Shown one piece after another: positions 26,114-34,312 of a stretch of DNA of 64,000 nt; the first letter of the stretch is position 1, and the number at the start of each line of letters is the position of its first letter. The position numbers and the translations under genes were made by a program. The DNA comes from Nitrosopumilus cobalaminigenes (GTDB lineage: Archaea > Thermoproteota > Nitrososphaeria > Nitrososphaerales > Nitrosopumilaceae). The notes under the pieces are model-generated. The model did no database searches. It was not told where the DNA came from and was given only the letters and a program-made list of their open reading frames with translations. Location of the stretch: assembly GCF_013407145.1 (NCBI RefSeq), contig NZ_CP026993.1, forward strand, positions 1,386,590 through 1,450,589, given 5' to 3'.

Positions 26114-26636
26114 AGTAGTTAGAATTGGACAACGCCTAGTAAGAGATGACAGGGTAACAACACATGTTGCACTAGTTTCTAGAGGATTTGGTGCAGAGCG
26201 AATTTACATGACAGAGATAAATCCTGAGATCAAAGACACCATTGGGAAAATTAACAATACTTGGGGAGGTAATTTTGAGATAGAGTATATTGAAAAATGG
26301 AAACCAGTTGTAAAAAAGAAAAAAGAGGAAGGATTCAAAATTGTCCATCTTTCAATGTATGGTGAAAATATCAATAATGCACAAGAAAAAATTAGAAATG
26401 AAGAAAATTTGTTAATTGTTGTAGGTGCTGAAAAAGTTCCAAGAGAAATTTATGAATTAGCAGATTATAATGTCGGAGTTGGAAGTCAACCTCATTCAGA
26501 AATTAGTGCTTTGGCAATTCTTTTAGATCGTATCCAAAATGGAAAACAATTTGAAAAAGAGTTTCCCAATGCAAAAAGAAAGATCATTCCTACCAAAAAT
26601 GGGAAAAATGTGCAGGTAAAGGAAACAAGGGATTAA
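26103..26636 (+). CDS. trm56: tRNA (cytidine(56)-2'-O)-methyltransferase
   Basis: Archaeal SPOUT methyltransferase that 2'-O-methylates C56 in the tRNA T-loop using S-adenosylmethionine. The sequence starts [20 protein letters not shown] and contains the SPOUT knot segments [20 protein letters not shown] and [18 protein letters not shown] set the start at TTG 26103, which gives the usual length of about 178 residues; an earlier in-frame ATG at 26043 would add a segment that is only out-of-frame hflX. The gene overlaps hflX by 11 bases. Confidence 0.94.
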   Translation: MVIEVVRIGQRLVRDDRVTTHVALVSRGFGAERIYMTEINPEIKDTIGKINNTWGGNFEIEYIEKWKPVVKKKKEEGFKIVHLSMYGENINNAQEKIRNEENLLIVVGAEKVPREIYELADYNVGVGSQPHSEISALAILLDRIQNGKQFEKEFPNAKRKIIPTKNGKNVQVKETRD

Positions 26637-26662
26637 TAGTAGAAAATCAGGAGTGATTAGAG

Positions 26663-27178
26663 TTGGTAGACAAATACGAAGATCCTTTTGTAAGAATTGC
26701 TTCAATGATTGGAGGAGATGAATATCTCAAAGTAGCAAGATCTCTTCTAAAGGCCGAAGATGCTACAGATGAAGAAATAGCAAGTTCTACAGGTCTTAGA
26801 ATTAACATGGTAAGAAAAGTATTGTATGACCTATTTGGAAAATCACTAATTACTGGAATTAGAGTCAAAGATGAACGAAAAGGATGGTTTGTCTATAGAT
26901 GGAGAACCAGAAGAGAAGAAGTAGAGCATTTTATTGAAAATCAAAAGAAGAAAATTGATGAAAGGTTACAACAAAGATTAGATTATGAAAATGCTTCAGA
27001 TTTCTATCACTGTGGAAACGAAGATTGTCCTAGAGTGACATTTGAAAATGCACTTGATGGAATGTTCAAATGTCCATCATGTCAGAATGTATTAAATCTA
27101 AAAAAGAATGATAAGTCTAAAAAAGCATATCAAAAGAAAATTGATGAGATCAAAAAAGACATGCAACAAACTTTTTGA
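26663..27178 (+). CDS. tfe: Transcription initiation factor TFE (alpha)
   Basis: Assists TBP/TFB in promoter opening by archaeal RNA polymerase. The 171-residue protein has the winged helix (ARSLLKAEDATDEEIASSTG, RKVLYDLFGKSLI, WFVYRWRTRREE) and a C-terminal zinc ribbon with the cysteines of YHCGNEDCPRV and FKCPSCQNVL. It starts at TTG 26663, 26 bases after the trm56 stop. All four zinc cysteines are present, so the factor looks intact. Confidence 0.96.
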   Translation: MVDKYEDPFVRIASMIGGDEYLKVARSLLKAEDATDEEIASSTGLRINMVRKVLYDLFGKSLITGIRVKDERKGWFVYRWRTRREEVEHFIENQKKKIDERLQQRLDYENASDFYHCGNEDCPRVTFENALDGMFKCPSCQNVLNLKKNDKSKKAYQKKIDEIKKDMQQTF

Positions 27179-27257
27179 AAATTTTTGAAATTATATTAAA
27201 TAAAAAAATTGAAAACCAGGTTACTAGAATAAATAGGAGAAAATCGTCGGAATATCC

Positions 27258-28649
27258 TTGAGTCAAATAGCTACAGTAAATCCATCAACAGGAGAAGAAA
27301 TTAAAACATTCTCAGCAATGGACAAAAATCAAGTATTTGATTTAGTGGGAAAAGCAAAAAGAGCATATCCAGAATGGAAAAAAGATTATGAAAAACGTAG
27401 AAGTTACATTTACAATTTAGTAGAATATCTAAAGAAGAATAAAACAAAACTTGCAACCGTAGCTACATCTGAAATGGGAAAACCACTCAAAGAATCAATT
27501 GGAGAGATAGAAAAATGTGCATGGGCTTTAGAATTTTATGCAGATCATGGAGATAGTTTTCTTTCTGATGAAGTATTAAACACGGATGCAAGAAAGAGTT
27601 TTCTAACTTTTGAACCACTTGGTGTAATAGGCTCCATTATGCCATGGAATTTTCCATATTGGCAAGCATTAAGATTTGCAGCTCCATGTTTAATGGCAGG
27701 AAATGTGATTGTGATGAAACCATCTAGAGTCACAATGCAATCAGGTATTGAAATTGAAAAAGCATTTACTGAATCTGGAATGCCTGATGGAATATTTCAA
27801 ACAGTTGTTGGAAGTGTCGAATCTGCAAATCATCTTATAGATTCAGATGTTAATGCTGTAACTTTTACTGGAAGTACTAATGCCGGAGCAAAAGTAGGTG
27901 AAAGAGCTGCAAAGAATTTGAAAAAATGTGTATTAGAATTAGGAGGGAGTGATCCTTTCATTGTATTAGATGATGCAATTATTGAAAAGGCTGCTGAAGG
28001 TGCTGTAAAAGGTAGATTCATCAATTGTGGTCAAAGTTGTGTTGCATCAAAAAGATTTTTTGTTGGAAAAAATATTGCAGATGAATTTATTGAATTATTT
28101 ATTAAAAAAGCATCTCAGCTCAAAGTAGGAGATCCCATGTCAATTGAAACAGATGTTGGGCCATTATCAAGTAAAGACGGTTTGGAAACAATTTCTGGAA
28201 TAGTTGAAGATGCAAAAGAAAAAGATGCTGAAATTCTTTTGGGAGGATCTAAAATTGATGGAAAAGGATTCTTTTACAAACCAACAATTCTTAGAAATAT
28301 TAAATCAGATATGAGAATTGCAAAAGAAGAAACTTTTGGTCCAGTAGCTCCAATTACAATTGTTGAGAATGAAAGTGAGGCAGTCAAACTAGCAAATGAG
28401 AGTGAATTTGGTCTTGGTGCAAGTATTTGGACAAAAGATCTTGCTAAAGCAGATAAGATGTCAAGACGAATAGAATCAGGGATTGTGAGTGTCAATAATG
28501 TTGTAATTTCAGATCCAAGAATTCCATTTGGAGGAATTAAGCATAGTGGATTTGGAAGGGAATTATCAAGATATGGTATGTTAGAATTTGTAAATTTGAA
28601 ATCAGTTAGATTTTATGATAATTTAACTCATCATCACTACGTAGAATAG
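27258..28649 (+). CDS. Aldehyde dehydrogenase family protein, candidate succinyl-CoA/succinate-semialdehyde enzyme
   Basis: An NAD(P)-dependent aldehyde dehydrogenase by family: NPSTGEEI near the N-terminus, PWNFPYWQ, GSTNAGAKVGERA, the catalytic Glu in LELGGSDPF and the nucleophilic Cys in NCGQSCVASKRF, then EETFGPVAPI. It is full length at 463 residues and starts at TTG 27258. A related enzyme of Nitrosopumilus has been reported, as I recall, as the succinyl-CoA reductase of the 3HP/4HB carbon-fixation cycle, so this may be that gene. Ordinary succinate-semialdehyde dehydrogenase activity is the alternative. Confidence 0.88.
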   Translation: MSQIATVNPSTGEEIKTFSAMDKNQVFDLVGKAKRAYPEWKKDYEKRRSYIYNLVEYLKKNKTKLATVATSEMGKPLKESIGEIEKCAWALEFYADHGDSFLSDEVLNTDARKSFLTFEPLGVIGSIMPWNFPYWQALRFAAPCLMAGNVIVMKPSRVTMQSGIEIEKAFTESGMPDGIFQTVVGSVESANHLIDSDVNAVTFTGSTNAGAKVGERAAKNLKKCVLELGGSDPFIVLDDAIIEKAAEGAVKGRFINCGQSCVASKRFFVGKNIADEFIELFIKKASQLKVGDPMSIETDVGPLSSKDGLETISGIVEDAKEKDAEILLGGSKIDGKGFFYKPTILRNIKSDMRIAKEETFGPVAPITIVENESEAVKLANESEFGLGASIWTKDLAKADKMSRRIESGIVSVNNVVISDPRIPFGGIKHSGFGRELSRYGMLEFVNLKSVRFYDNLTHHHYVE

Positions 28650-28667
28650 ATATTTTTAATTTAAAAA

Positions 28668-28976
28668 TTATTCCTCAGAATCTGATTCATCATCAAATTC
28701 TTCATCTTCCTCTAAGTCATCTTCTTCATCATCACATTCTTCTAATTCAACATAAGTTGGATTACCATCTTCTCCAAAGAAAATCTCAATGCAGATATCA
28801 GTATCTAAAGTGGAGACTAGGGTTTCGATTAATTCTTTAGGAAAATTTCCCAGTCGACTTGGATCAGATGAATATCGATATGTTGTTAACTCATTTTCAT
28901 GGTAAAAATCAACTTCAATATCACCAGTGGTAAATTTTCTGACTGTTGTAACTTGACCAAATATACTTGTAGGCAA
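28668..28976 (-). CDS. Small acidic protein (102 aa)
   Basis: Not recognised. The first 75 residues form an alpha/beta unit (VTTVRKFTTGDIEVDFYHENE, ELIETLVSTLDTDICIEIFF) and the last 27 are almost entirely Asp and Glu, ending ESDSEE. The acidic tail could chelate metal or mimic nucleic acid. It starts at TTG 28976, two bases after the hemerythrin-like gene, so the two are co-transcribed; a joint role in metal or redox handling is inference. Confidence 0.6.
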   Translation of the reverse strand: MPTSIFGQVTTVRKFTTGDIEVDFYHENELTTYRYSSDPSRLGNFPKELIETLVSTLDTDICIEIFFGEDGNPTYVELEECDDEEDDLEEDEEFDDESDSEE

Positions 28977-28978
28977 AT

Positions 28979-29536
28979 TTAACTTCCTTGTTCAGAAACA
29001 TCTTTTGTAAGATTTTCAGCTAATTGTTCATAATGTTCTCTTGTTTTACCAAGTTCATCAAGTTTTGATTTTTCAATTTCAGTTAATTCTTTATCAACTT
29101 TTTCAGATACATATTGTAACCTTGCTTCTGCCATCATGAATAATTTGTTATTCTCCTTCCACAAATGTTCAGTAATATGTTCTACATATTGTTGCATATC
29201 ACTAACCAATTTTGTTGAATCACCTGATGCAAGATATTCTTTTGCTGATGCTTCCATTTCAGTGCCAATTTCTCTTGAACGTTGATGATCAATTAACATC
29301 ATTGCAATTGGTCCCATATTGGTAGGTAATCCTGCTTGTTCTAAAGCAGGGAATAATGATTTTTCTTCTTTACTATGATGACAAACATCTGTAAAGTTTT
29401 TTGAAAAATCAATTACAGGTAATAATATTGATTCAGGAATTTGTTTATTATCGTTCAATAATTGAATGGTAGACTCCATTGCTTTGATGACTTTTTCAAT
29501 CAATTCATGATCGCGTCTTAAAGATGCAGTTGACAT
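28979..29536 (-). CDS. Hemerythrin HHE-domain protein
   Basis: A di-iron four-helix-bundle protein by motif. Candidate ligands are His in RDHELIEKV, His-His in VCHHSKEEKSLFP with following Glu, His in LIDHQRSRE, and the pair in YVEHITEHLWKEN. The 185 residues cover the domain plus a C-terminal charged helix. Such proteins bind oxygen or NO or store iron; the substrate cannot be read here. A nearly perfect inverted repeat lies 73 bases upstream of its ATG and could be an operator. Confidence 0.85.
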   Translation of the reverse strand: MSTASLRRDHELIEKVIKAMESTIQLLNDNKQIPESILLPVIDFSKNFTDVCHHSKEEKSLFPALEQAGLPTNMGPIAMMLIDHQRSREIGTEMEASAKEYLASGDSTKLVSDMQQYVEHITEHLWKENNKLFMMAEARLQYVSEKVDKELTEIEKSKLDELGKTREHYEQLAENLTKDVSEQGS

Positions 29537-29608
29537 GTAAATTATAAATTAAATCCAATATCTATACCTTATTCATTTTAAACTAAAATAATTAAAAGAT
29601 AGAAATTA

Positions 29609-29628
29609 GTTAACGAAAATTCGTTAAC
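29609..29628. promoter_or_regulatory. Inverted repeat GTTAACGAA-N2-TTCGTTAAC
   Basis: Two perfect 9-bp arms separated by AA. It lies 73-92 bases upstream of the hemerythrin-like start and just after the stop of the SWIB-like gene. The two-base spacer makes a protein-bound operator more likely than a transcript hairpin. No other copy was noticed in the window. Confidence 0.55.
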
Positions 29629-29636
29629 ATGTGGGT

Positions 29637-29912
29637 TTAACGATTAGAAAGGCTTTTTGATTTTACAAATGCCCAAATCTTTTTAGTCATTTCACTTGGA
29701 GCAATTGGTTTTTTACCAAAGACTTGTTCTACTGTTTCAGAACGTCCTGCAAAACTTATTGCATATCCACCAAATGCTGGTTTCTTAGATTTTGATTTGG
29801 TTGCTTTCTTTTTTGGAGCTGCTTTTCTTTTTGGAGCTGCTTTTCTTTTTGGAGCTGCTTTTCTTTTTGGAGCTGCTTTTCTTTTTGTTGTAGTTTTCTT
29901 TTTTACTGCCAA
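29637..29912 (-). CDS. SWIB-like protein with Lys/Ala-repeat tail
   Basis: Residues 1-45 are a basic repeat of KRKAAP units, like the tail of histone H1 or bacterial HU-like proteins. The C-terminal half contains VEQVFGKKPIAPSEMTKKIW and AFVKSKSLSN, which resembles the first part of a SWIB domain but ends at 91 residues, before the rest of a normal SWIB fold. It probably binds DNA non-specifically through the tail. It starts at TTG 29912. The truncated domain and the pure repeat make this a rapidly changing gene. Confidence 0.65.
   Translation of the reverse strand: MAVKKKTTTKRKAAPKRKAAPKRKAAPKRKAAPKKKATKSKSKKPAFGGYAISFAGRSETVEQVFGKKPIAPSEMTKKIWAFVKSKSLSNR
29815..29886 (-). repeat. Four tandem 18-bp units
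   Basis: GGAGCTGCTTTTCTTTTT is repeated exactly four times (starting at 29815, 29833, 29851 and 29869). Each unit encodes six residues (KRKAAP in rotation) of the basic tail of the SWIB-like protein. Identical third-codon positions point to recent slippage. Confidence 0.92.
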
Positions 29913-29948
29913 TTTCTTGTAATTTTATTTCAAATAAAGTATAATAAC

Positions 29949-30605
29949 TTACACTTTGAGATAATTCAAAACCAGATGATTTTTGAGCCTCTTGATAGAT
30001 TTAAGACGAAGATGGGGAGATTTTGAAATTTTATCAAATCCAATTCCTTGAACAAGAGATATTGTATTATTTCCTCCAATCAGATAAGGTGACAGGGTGA
30101 TTATCATTTCATCAAAAAGATTTTGCTTAATGAATTCCCAGTTTATTGTTCCACCTCCTTCTACCAATAGAGTATTCATATCTTTAGCTGAGAGTTTTTT
30201 CAATAGAGATTTGATGTTAACAGATTTTTCACCTGTTATAATTACCTCTACAGGAAATTTATTCAATTTTTGAAGATTTGATTTTGAAATAGTTTTTGAC
30301 ACAGCTATTATTGTAGGGATTTGTTTTGATGTTTGTAATATTTTTGATTTAGAAGAGATATTACCTTTAGAATCTAAAATTATTCGGACAGGATTTTTTC
30401 CTTTAGTATGTCGTACAGTTAACAAAGGATTATCTTTTATCACTGTATTTTTTCCAACAATAATTCCATCTACTTTACTCCTAAGTTTATGTAATCGAAT
30501 AAAATCTTCAGAGGAAGATAATTTAGAATCCCCTGATCTAGTTGAAATTTTTCCATCAATGGATATTGCAGCACTTAAAATTACATGTGGTTTAGAGTTT
30601 GCCAT
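29949..30605 (-). CDS. arfC: Riboflavin-pathway reductase (2,5-diamino-6-ribosylamino-pyrimidinone phosphate reductase)
   Basis: NADPH-dependent reductase of the archaeal/fungal riboflavin route, related to the RibD reductase domain and to DHFR. The sequence has SAAISIDGKISTRSGDSKLS at the N-terminus, RSKVDGIIVGKNTVIKDNPLLTVR, and the LLVEGGGTINWEFI motif. At 218 residues it is a stand-alone reductase with no deaminase domain. The start overlaps the preceding amidohydrolase gene by 14 bases, and the GTP cyclohydrolase III, ribH and ribB genes lie upstream on the same strand, which supports the assignment strongly. Confidence 0.93.
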   Translation of the reverse strand: MANSKPHVILSAAISIDGKISTRSGDSKLSSSEDFIRLHKLRSKVDGIIVGKNTVIKDNPLLTVRHTKGKNPVRIILDSKGNISSKSKILQTSKQIPTIIAVSKTISKSNLQKLNKFPVEVIITGEKSVNIKSLLKKLSAKDMNTLLVEGGGTINWEFIKQNLFDEMIITLSPYLIGGNNTISLVQGIGFDKISKSPHLRLKSIKRLKNHLVLNYLKV

Positions 30606-31782
30606 GAACTAACTTTCCTCCTATCATTACAGCTTTGATGGTAGATTCAGATGCTCTATGAACAATTGATGCATGTGAATCATGCATTGGTTCTAAATCT
30701 AATGCATGTTTATCTAGAAATATACAATCTGCAATTTTTCCAGATTGAATAACTCCAATTGGTTTATTCAAAATTTTTCCACCATTTACAGTAGCCATTT
30801 TAAGAATTTCTTTTGCATCAATTCTTTTTTTATGAATTCCCATAGTTACTTTCCAAATGAAATCCATTTCTCTAAACATATCAGGAGAATTAATCATCAC
30901 ATTATCCGTGCCTAGAGCTAGCGTACAGCCTGATTTTTGCATTAATTCAATATCAGGAATTCCTTCTGCAAGAGCAGAATTGGCTCTTGGACAAATTACT
31001 ATTCCTCTTGTTTTTTTAGAAGATTTTTGAAGATCAGTTTTTGAAGCATAAGTCATATGAACTAAAAAATCAGGTTTTAGTGTTAATGCTCTAATTGTTT
31101 CGGATTTTCCTGTAACTTTTTTGGATGTACTAGTACTTTGTTTAGTTTCAGCAGAATGAATTGCTTTTAGTTTAGTTATTTTTGAATAGTGATTTAGAAC
31201 TGAAGTACTATTTTCATTTGCACCACTAACACCAATTCCATCACATTTTTTCAATAAATTAAGAAATTCAGTATTTTTTGTGCTTGGAAAAGATATGTTT
31301 TTTTTAATTTCCTTACTATTTTGATAAAATTCCATCCGTCCTAAAATAATTGAACGAATAGGTATTTCTTTTGTAACTTTTTTCAGTAGATTAACGCCAT
31401 CTAATCCCCCTTCTCTAAAATCTACAAAAGTGGTGATTCCCTTTCTAATCATAGAATAACAAGTATTTTTCATGAAATTTCCTAGATTTTCATCAGAAGT
31501 ATTTTTTAGAATTTTTGATTTTGCACCAAATACAGGATGGATTTTTTCATCTACTGTTTTGTTTAATGAAACATCTTTTCCTATTGAATCTCCAATGTGG
31601 GTATGAGCATTTATGAATCCAGGAATCATTAAAAGGCCAGAACAATCTATAGAATCTTCTTTTGTAATTGGTTGAATTTTTGAGCTGATTTTTTTTATTT
31701 TGTTATTAGAGATTCTAACATCAGTTTTTGAAACATAATCTAAGTTATCTCCAAATAGTATGCTGATATTTTTTATTAACAT
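30592..31782 (-). CDS. Amidohydrolase, candidate riboflavin-pathway deaminase
   Basis: A metal-dependent amidohydrolase of the cytosine/guanine/triazine aminohydrolase type. Expected ligands and catalytic residues are all visible: HTH at residues 60-62, IHSAET with His209 and Glu212, His242 in LVHMTYAS, and Asp293 in LGTDN. The HxxE arrangement is characteristic of deaminases. The gene sits between the GTP cyclohydrolase III gene (seven-base overlap) and the reductase gene (14-base overlap). Archaeal riboflavin synthesis needs a pyrimidine deaminase that, to my knowledge, is not assigned, so this is a good candidate. A purine or SAH deaminase is the alternative. Confidence 0.85.
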   Translation of the reverse strand: MLIKNISILFGDNLDYVSKTDVRISNNKIKKISSKIQPITKEDSIDCSGLLMIPGFINAHTHIGDSIGKDVSLNKTVDEKIHPVFGAKSKILKNTSDENLGNFMKNTCYSMIRKGITTFVDFREGGLDGVNLLKKVTKEIPIRSIILGRMEFYQNSKEIKKNISFPSTKNTEFLNLLKKCDGIGVSGANENSTSVLNHYSKITKLKAIHSAETKQSTSTSKKVTGKSETIRALTLKPDFLVHMTYASKTDLQKSSKKTRGIVICPRANSALAEGIPDIELMQKSGCTLALGTDNVMINSPDMFREMDFIWKVTMGIHKKRIDAKEILKMATVNGGKILNKPIGVIQSGKIADCIFLDKHALDLEPMHDSHASIVHRASESTIKAVMIGGKLVHGKL

Positions 31783-32528
31783 GATAATTCATAAACTTCA
31801 GGTTTTTCCTTGCCTGAATCTCGAATTTCTCTTATAGTATCAAGTGATTTTGTGGCTAATTTAACAGCCTCTCGTCCAGATTTTGCATTGCCAATTCCAC
31901 AATTCAAAGAAATTTGATCATTATTTTTTACAATATTGATGAAATCTTGCACAGAATTTTTTGCTTCATTATCTGCTACTACCATGAAATTATCACCACC
32001 CATAAAAAATGTTAGAGAATTTTTTTCTAGAAAATAGTTAGACATCTTAGAATACAATTCAAAAATTATCGATGAAATTTCATAAGGAGAATCTGTTTTC
32101 CTTCTAGATGTAAGATCATCTACATCTAAATGCATTATTGAGACTTCTGAATCAGATGTTTCGTTCACAAATCCAAAAATATTATGTTCTGTGTTTAAAA
32201 TGATTTTATTTTTCTTTCCTTCATATGCTTTCAAATTTGCTTCAAATGGAGTATTTCCAAAACCAATTGAAATTGTCAAACCAACATCAAATGATTTTTC
32301 AAGAATTTTTTGGATTTGAATATGATCCTCCAAAGTAAGACCATTTGAAACAACAAAAAATTCATCAGCCCGATTGAGAAATACAATGCAGTTTTTATCA
32401 GAAAATAATTTTTGAACTTGTTTATAGAGAGATGCTTGAAGCATTTGAAGTTCATGTTCTCTGTCACTGCCCAATGTCAATGTCCATGGACCATATTCTG
32501 TAATTTTTAAGATACTTAGCTGAATCAT
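31776..32528 (-). CDS. arfA: GTP cyclohydrolase III (archaeal, IIa)
   Basis: Opens the imidazole ring of GTP to give the formylated pyrimidine that starts archaeal riboflavin (and F420) synthesis. The N-terminus QLSILKITEYGPWTLTLGSD is the family signature, followed by two related halves, each with a GGDEF-like core: FLNRADEFFVVSNG and FFMGGDNFMVVADN. The length of 250 residues is normal. ATG is at 32528, overlapping ribH by four bases. Because the formyl group must be removed next, an ArfB-type hydrolase should exist elsewhere in the genome. Confidence 0.95.
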   Translation of the reverse strand: MIQLSILKITEYGPWTLTLGSDREHELQMLQASLYKQVQKLFSDKNCIVFLNRADEFFVVSNGLTLEDHIQIQKILEKSFDVGLTISIGFGNTPFEANLKAYEGKKNKIILNTEHNIFGFVNETSDSEVSIMHLDVDDLTSRRKTDSPYEISSIIFELYSKMSNYFLEKNSLTFFMGGDNFMVVADNEAKNSVQDFINIVKNNDQISLNCGIGNAKSGREAVKLATKSLDTIREIRDSGKEKPEVYELSC

Positions 32529-32941
32529 TTTTGAATCCTTTTTAGTTCATCAGAGATTTTTACTACAGCCTCTACTGCACGTTCTGCGACAGGTCTAATT
32601 CTAGCATATGCATGTCTCTCCTGCATTCCTGGTCCTGAAATGCCTAAAGAAACGGGTTTTTTGTATTTTAACGATAGATCAGTTAATGCCTGTGCTGCTG
32701 CATGAGAAATGACTTCATCATGTTTTGTTTGACCCTTAATGATAGCACCCAAAGTGACTACAGCATCAACATCTTTTTTGTTCAATAAAGCATCCACAAT
32801 TATAGGCATATCATAGGCTCCTGGAACCACACAAGTATGAGTAATTTTTAATTTCAATAATTCTGCTTTTTCTTTAGCTATTGCAAGCATCCTAGACGTC
32901 ACTTCCTCATTGAATTCAGAAGATACTATTGCAATATTCAA
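32525..32941 (-). CDS. ribH: 6,7-dimethyl-8-ribityllumazine synthase
   Basis: Condenses 5-amino-6-ribitylaminouracil with dihydroxybutanone phosphate. The 138-residue protein has IVSSEFNEEVTSRML, VPGAYDMPIIVDALL and the active-site region GAIIKGQTKHDEVISHAAA with the catalytic His. It is complete and lies two bases downstream of ribB, four bases overlapping arfA, in a compact operon. Confidence 0.96.
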   Translation of the reverse strand: MNIAIVSSEFNEEVTSRMLAIAKEKAELLKLKITHTCVVPGAYDMPIIVDALLNKKDVDAVVTLGAIIKGQTKHDEVISHAAAQALTDLSLKYKKPVSLGISGPGMQERHAYARIRPVAERAVEAVVKISDELKRIQK

Positions 32942-32943
32942 AA

Positions 32944-33609
32944 CTAATTCACCTTAGCGTATTCTAACAATTCTTTTCCATCAATTAATGGAATTCCATT
33001 TTGTTTTGCAAATTTTTCTGCCTTATCAACAGATAATGCGGTATAAGTTTCAGCATCCATCATTTCACAAATTGCTGTAACAGGAGTCAAACCAGCTACT
33101 TGAGCTAAGTAAACTGACATTTCTGTATGACCTTGACGTGCTGCCAATAATCCTTTTGAGGCGATTAACAACGGAACATGTCCAGGGGTCTTGAATGATG
33201 ATGCAAATTTTTTCTGTTTATTTTCAACATTATGGATTTTAGCCATTTCACTAATTGTCAACGCTCTATCTTTATCGGTGATTCCGGTGTATGTCTGATA
33301 ATGGTTTACAGACAATGAAAAAGTTGGATGATCACCATAAGGCGCTAATCCCATAATCATTTCTTTATTTGAAATGGAGGATTCTGAAAGAATTTCATGC
33401 ATATATTGTAAATCTAAAGAGGTTGCAAAATTATTATCAATTGCAATACACAATAATCCCCCAGCATGTTGACGCATTCTTGCTACATGTTCAGGAGTTA
33501 CAAATTCTGCAGCTACTACCATATCAATTTCATTTTCTCTACCAGCAGAATCAAACAATAAAACAAATTCTCCACGTTTTAATGATTGTAATGCAGATTC
33601 AAGAGTCAT
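32944..33609 (-). CDS. ribB: 3,4-dihydroxy-2-butanone-4-phosphate synthase
   Basis: Makes the four-carbon precursor of riboflavin from ribulose 5-phosphate. The 221-residue protein has the acidic loop DSAGRENEIDMVVAAEFVTP, the AHNVENKQKKFASS-like central segment (KIHNVENKQ) and RQGHTEMSVYLAQVAG, all typical RibB motifs. It is the first gene of the operon ribB-ribH-arfA-amidohydrolase-arfC. A TATA box about 25 bases upstream and a palindrome next to it suggest a leaderless, regulated transcript. Confidence 0.96.
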   Translation of the reverse strand: MTLESALQSLKRGEFVLLFDSAGRENEIDMVVAAEFVTPEHVARMRQHAGGLLCIAIDNNFATSLDLQYMHEILSESSISNKEMIMGLAPYGDHPTFSLSVNHYQTYTGITDKDRALTISEMAKIHNVENKQKKFASSFKTPGHVPLLIASKGLLAARQGHTEMSVYLAQVAGLTPVTAICEMMDAETYTALSVDKAEKFAKQNGIPLIDGKELLEYAKVN

Positions 33610-33630
33610 ATGAAAAAACTTCTTAATCTA

Positions 33631-33664
33631 ATTATAAAGTTTACTAAAAAATTGGTAATTACCA
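33631..33664 (-). promoter_or_regulatory. ribB promoter with palindromic operator
   Basis: On the minus strand CTTTATAAT (33631-33639) is a TATA box about 26 bases before the ribB ATG. A perfect 12-bp palindrome TGGTAATTACCA sits at 33653-33664, 14 bases further upstream. This is a suitable position for a repressor or activator of the riboflavin operon, such as an RbkR-type regulator, but the factor is not encoded in this window. Confidence 0.65.
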
Positions 33665-33686
33665 CTAAAATTGTAAGTAATTGGCT

Positions 33687-34271
33687 TTATTTTAGAATGT
33701 ATTTTCCAAGGATGTCAGTTTCAATATTAACTTTATCGCCTACTTTCTTGGTATGAAAATTAGTAACATCAATCGTATGAGGAATCAATGAAACGGATGC
33801 AAGAGAATTTTTGATATCAGTAACAGTCAAACTAATTCCATCAACTGCAATAGAACCTTTTTTGACTACAAACTTTGATAATTTTTTTGGAACTTCAAAC
33901 CAAACTTGTACTTCTTTAGGTTTTTTTAGAATTTTTTTGATAATTGCCACTCCATCAACATGACCTAAAACAAAATGTCCTTCAAGTCTATCCCCTGCTT
34001 TCAAACTACGTTCAATGTTTACAACTCCACCAACTGTTAAATTTCCAAGATCAGTTTTTTTTGTTGTTTCTTCAATCATTTCAAAAATACAGCTATTTTT
34101 TGAAAGTTTTGTTGCTGTAAGACAAACTCCATTTAGAGCAACGCTCTGTCCAATTTTTAAACCCTTTCCATATTTTCCTAGATTTACAGTCATTTGAATA
34201 GCACTTCGATTTTTTGTATTGCGCGATATTTTTTCTACTTTACCAATTCCTTCAACAATACCTGTAAACAT
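33687..34271 (-). CDS. ribE: Riboflavin synthase, alpha-subunit (bacterial type)
   Basis: Dismutates two lumazines to riboflavin. The 194-residue protein shows two lumazine-binding domains: residues 1-95 start FTGIVEGIGKVEKISRN and contain SVALNGVCLTATKL; residues 96-194 contain EGHFVLGHVDGVA and SIAVDGISLTVTDI. This is the bacterial-type trimeric enzyme rather than the archaeal RibC type. It lies 77 bases upstream of ribB on the same strand, with its own TATA-like ATTTTATAC about 25 bases before the ATG. Confidence 0.95.
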   Translation of the reverse strand: MFTGIVEGIGKVEKISRNTKNRSAIQMTVNLGKYGKGLKIGQSVALNGVCLTATKLSKNSCIFEMIEETTKKTDLGNLTVGGVVNIERSLKAGDRLEGHFVLGHVDGVAIIKKILKKPKEVQVWFEVPKKLSKFVVKKGSIAVDGISLTVTDIKNSLASVSLIPHTIDVTNFHTKKVGDKVNIETDILGKYILK

Positions 34272-34312
34272 TACAAATTCTGAAGTGTTTCTGTATAAAA
34301 TTATTTTGTTAT

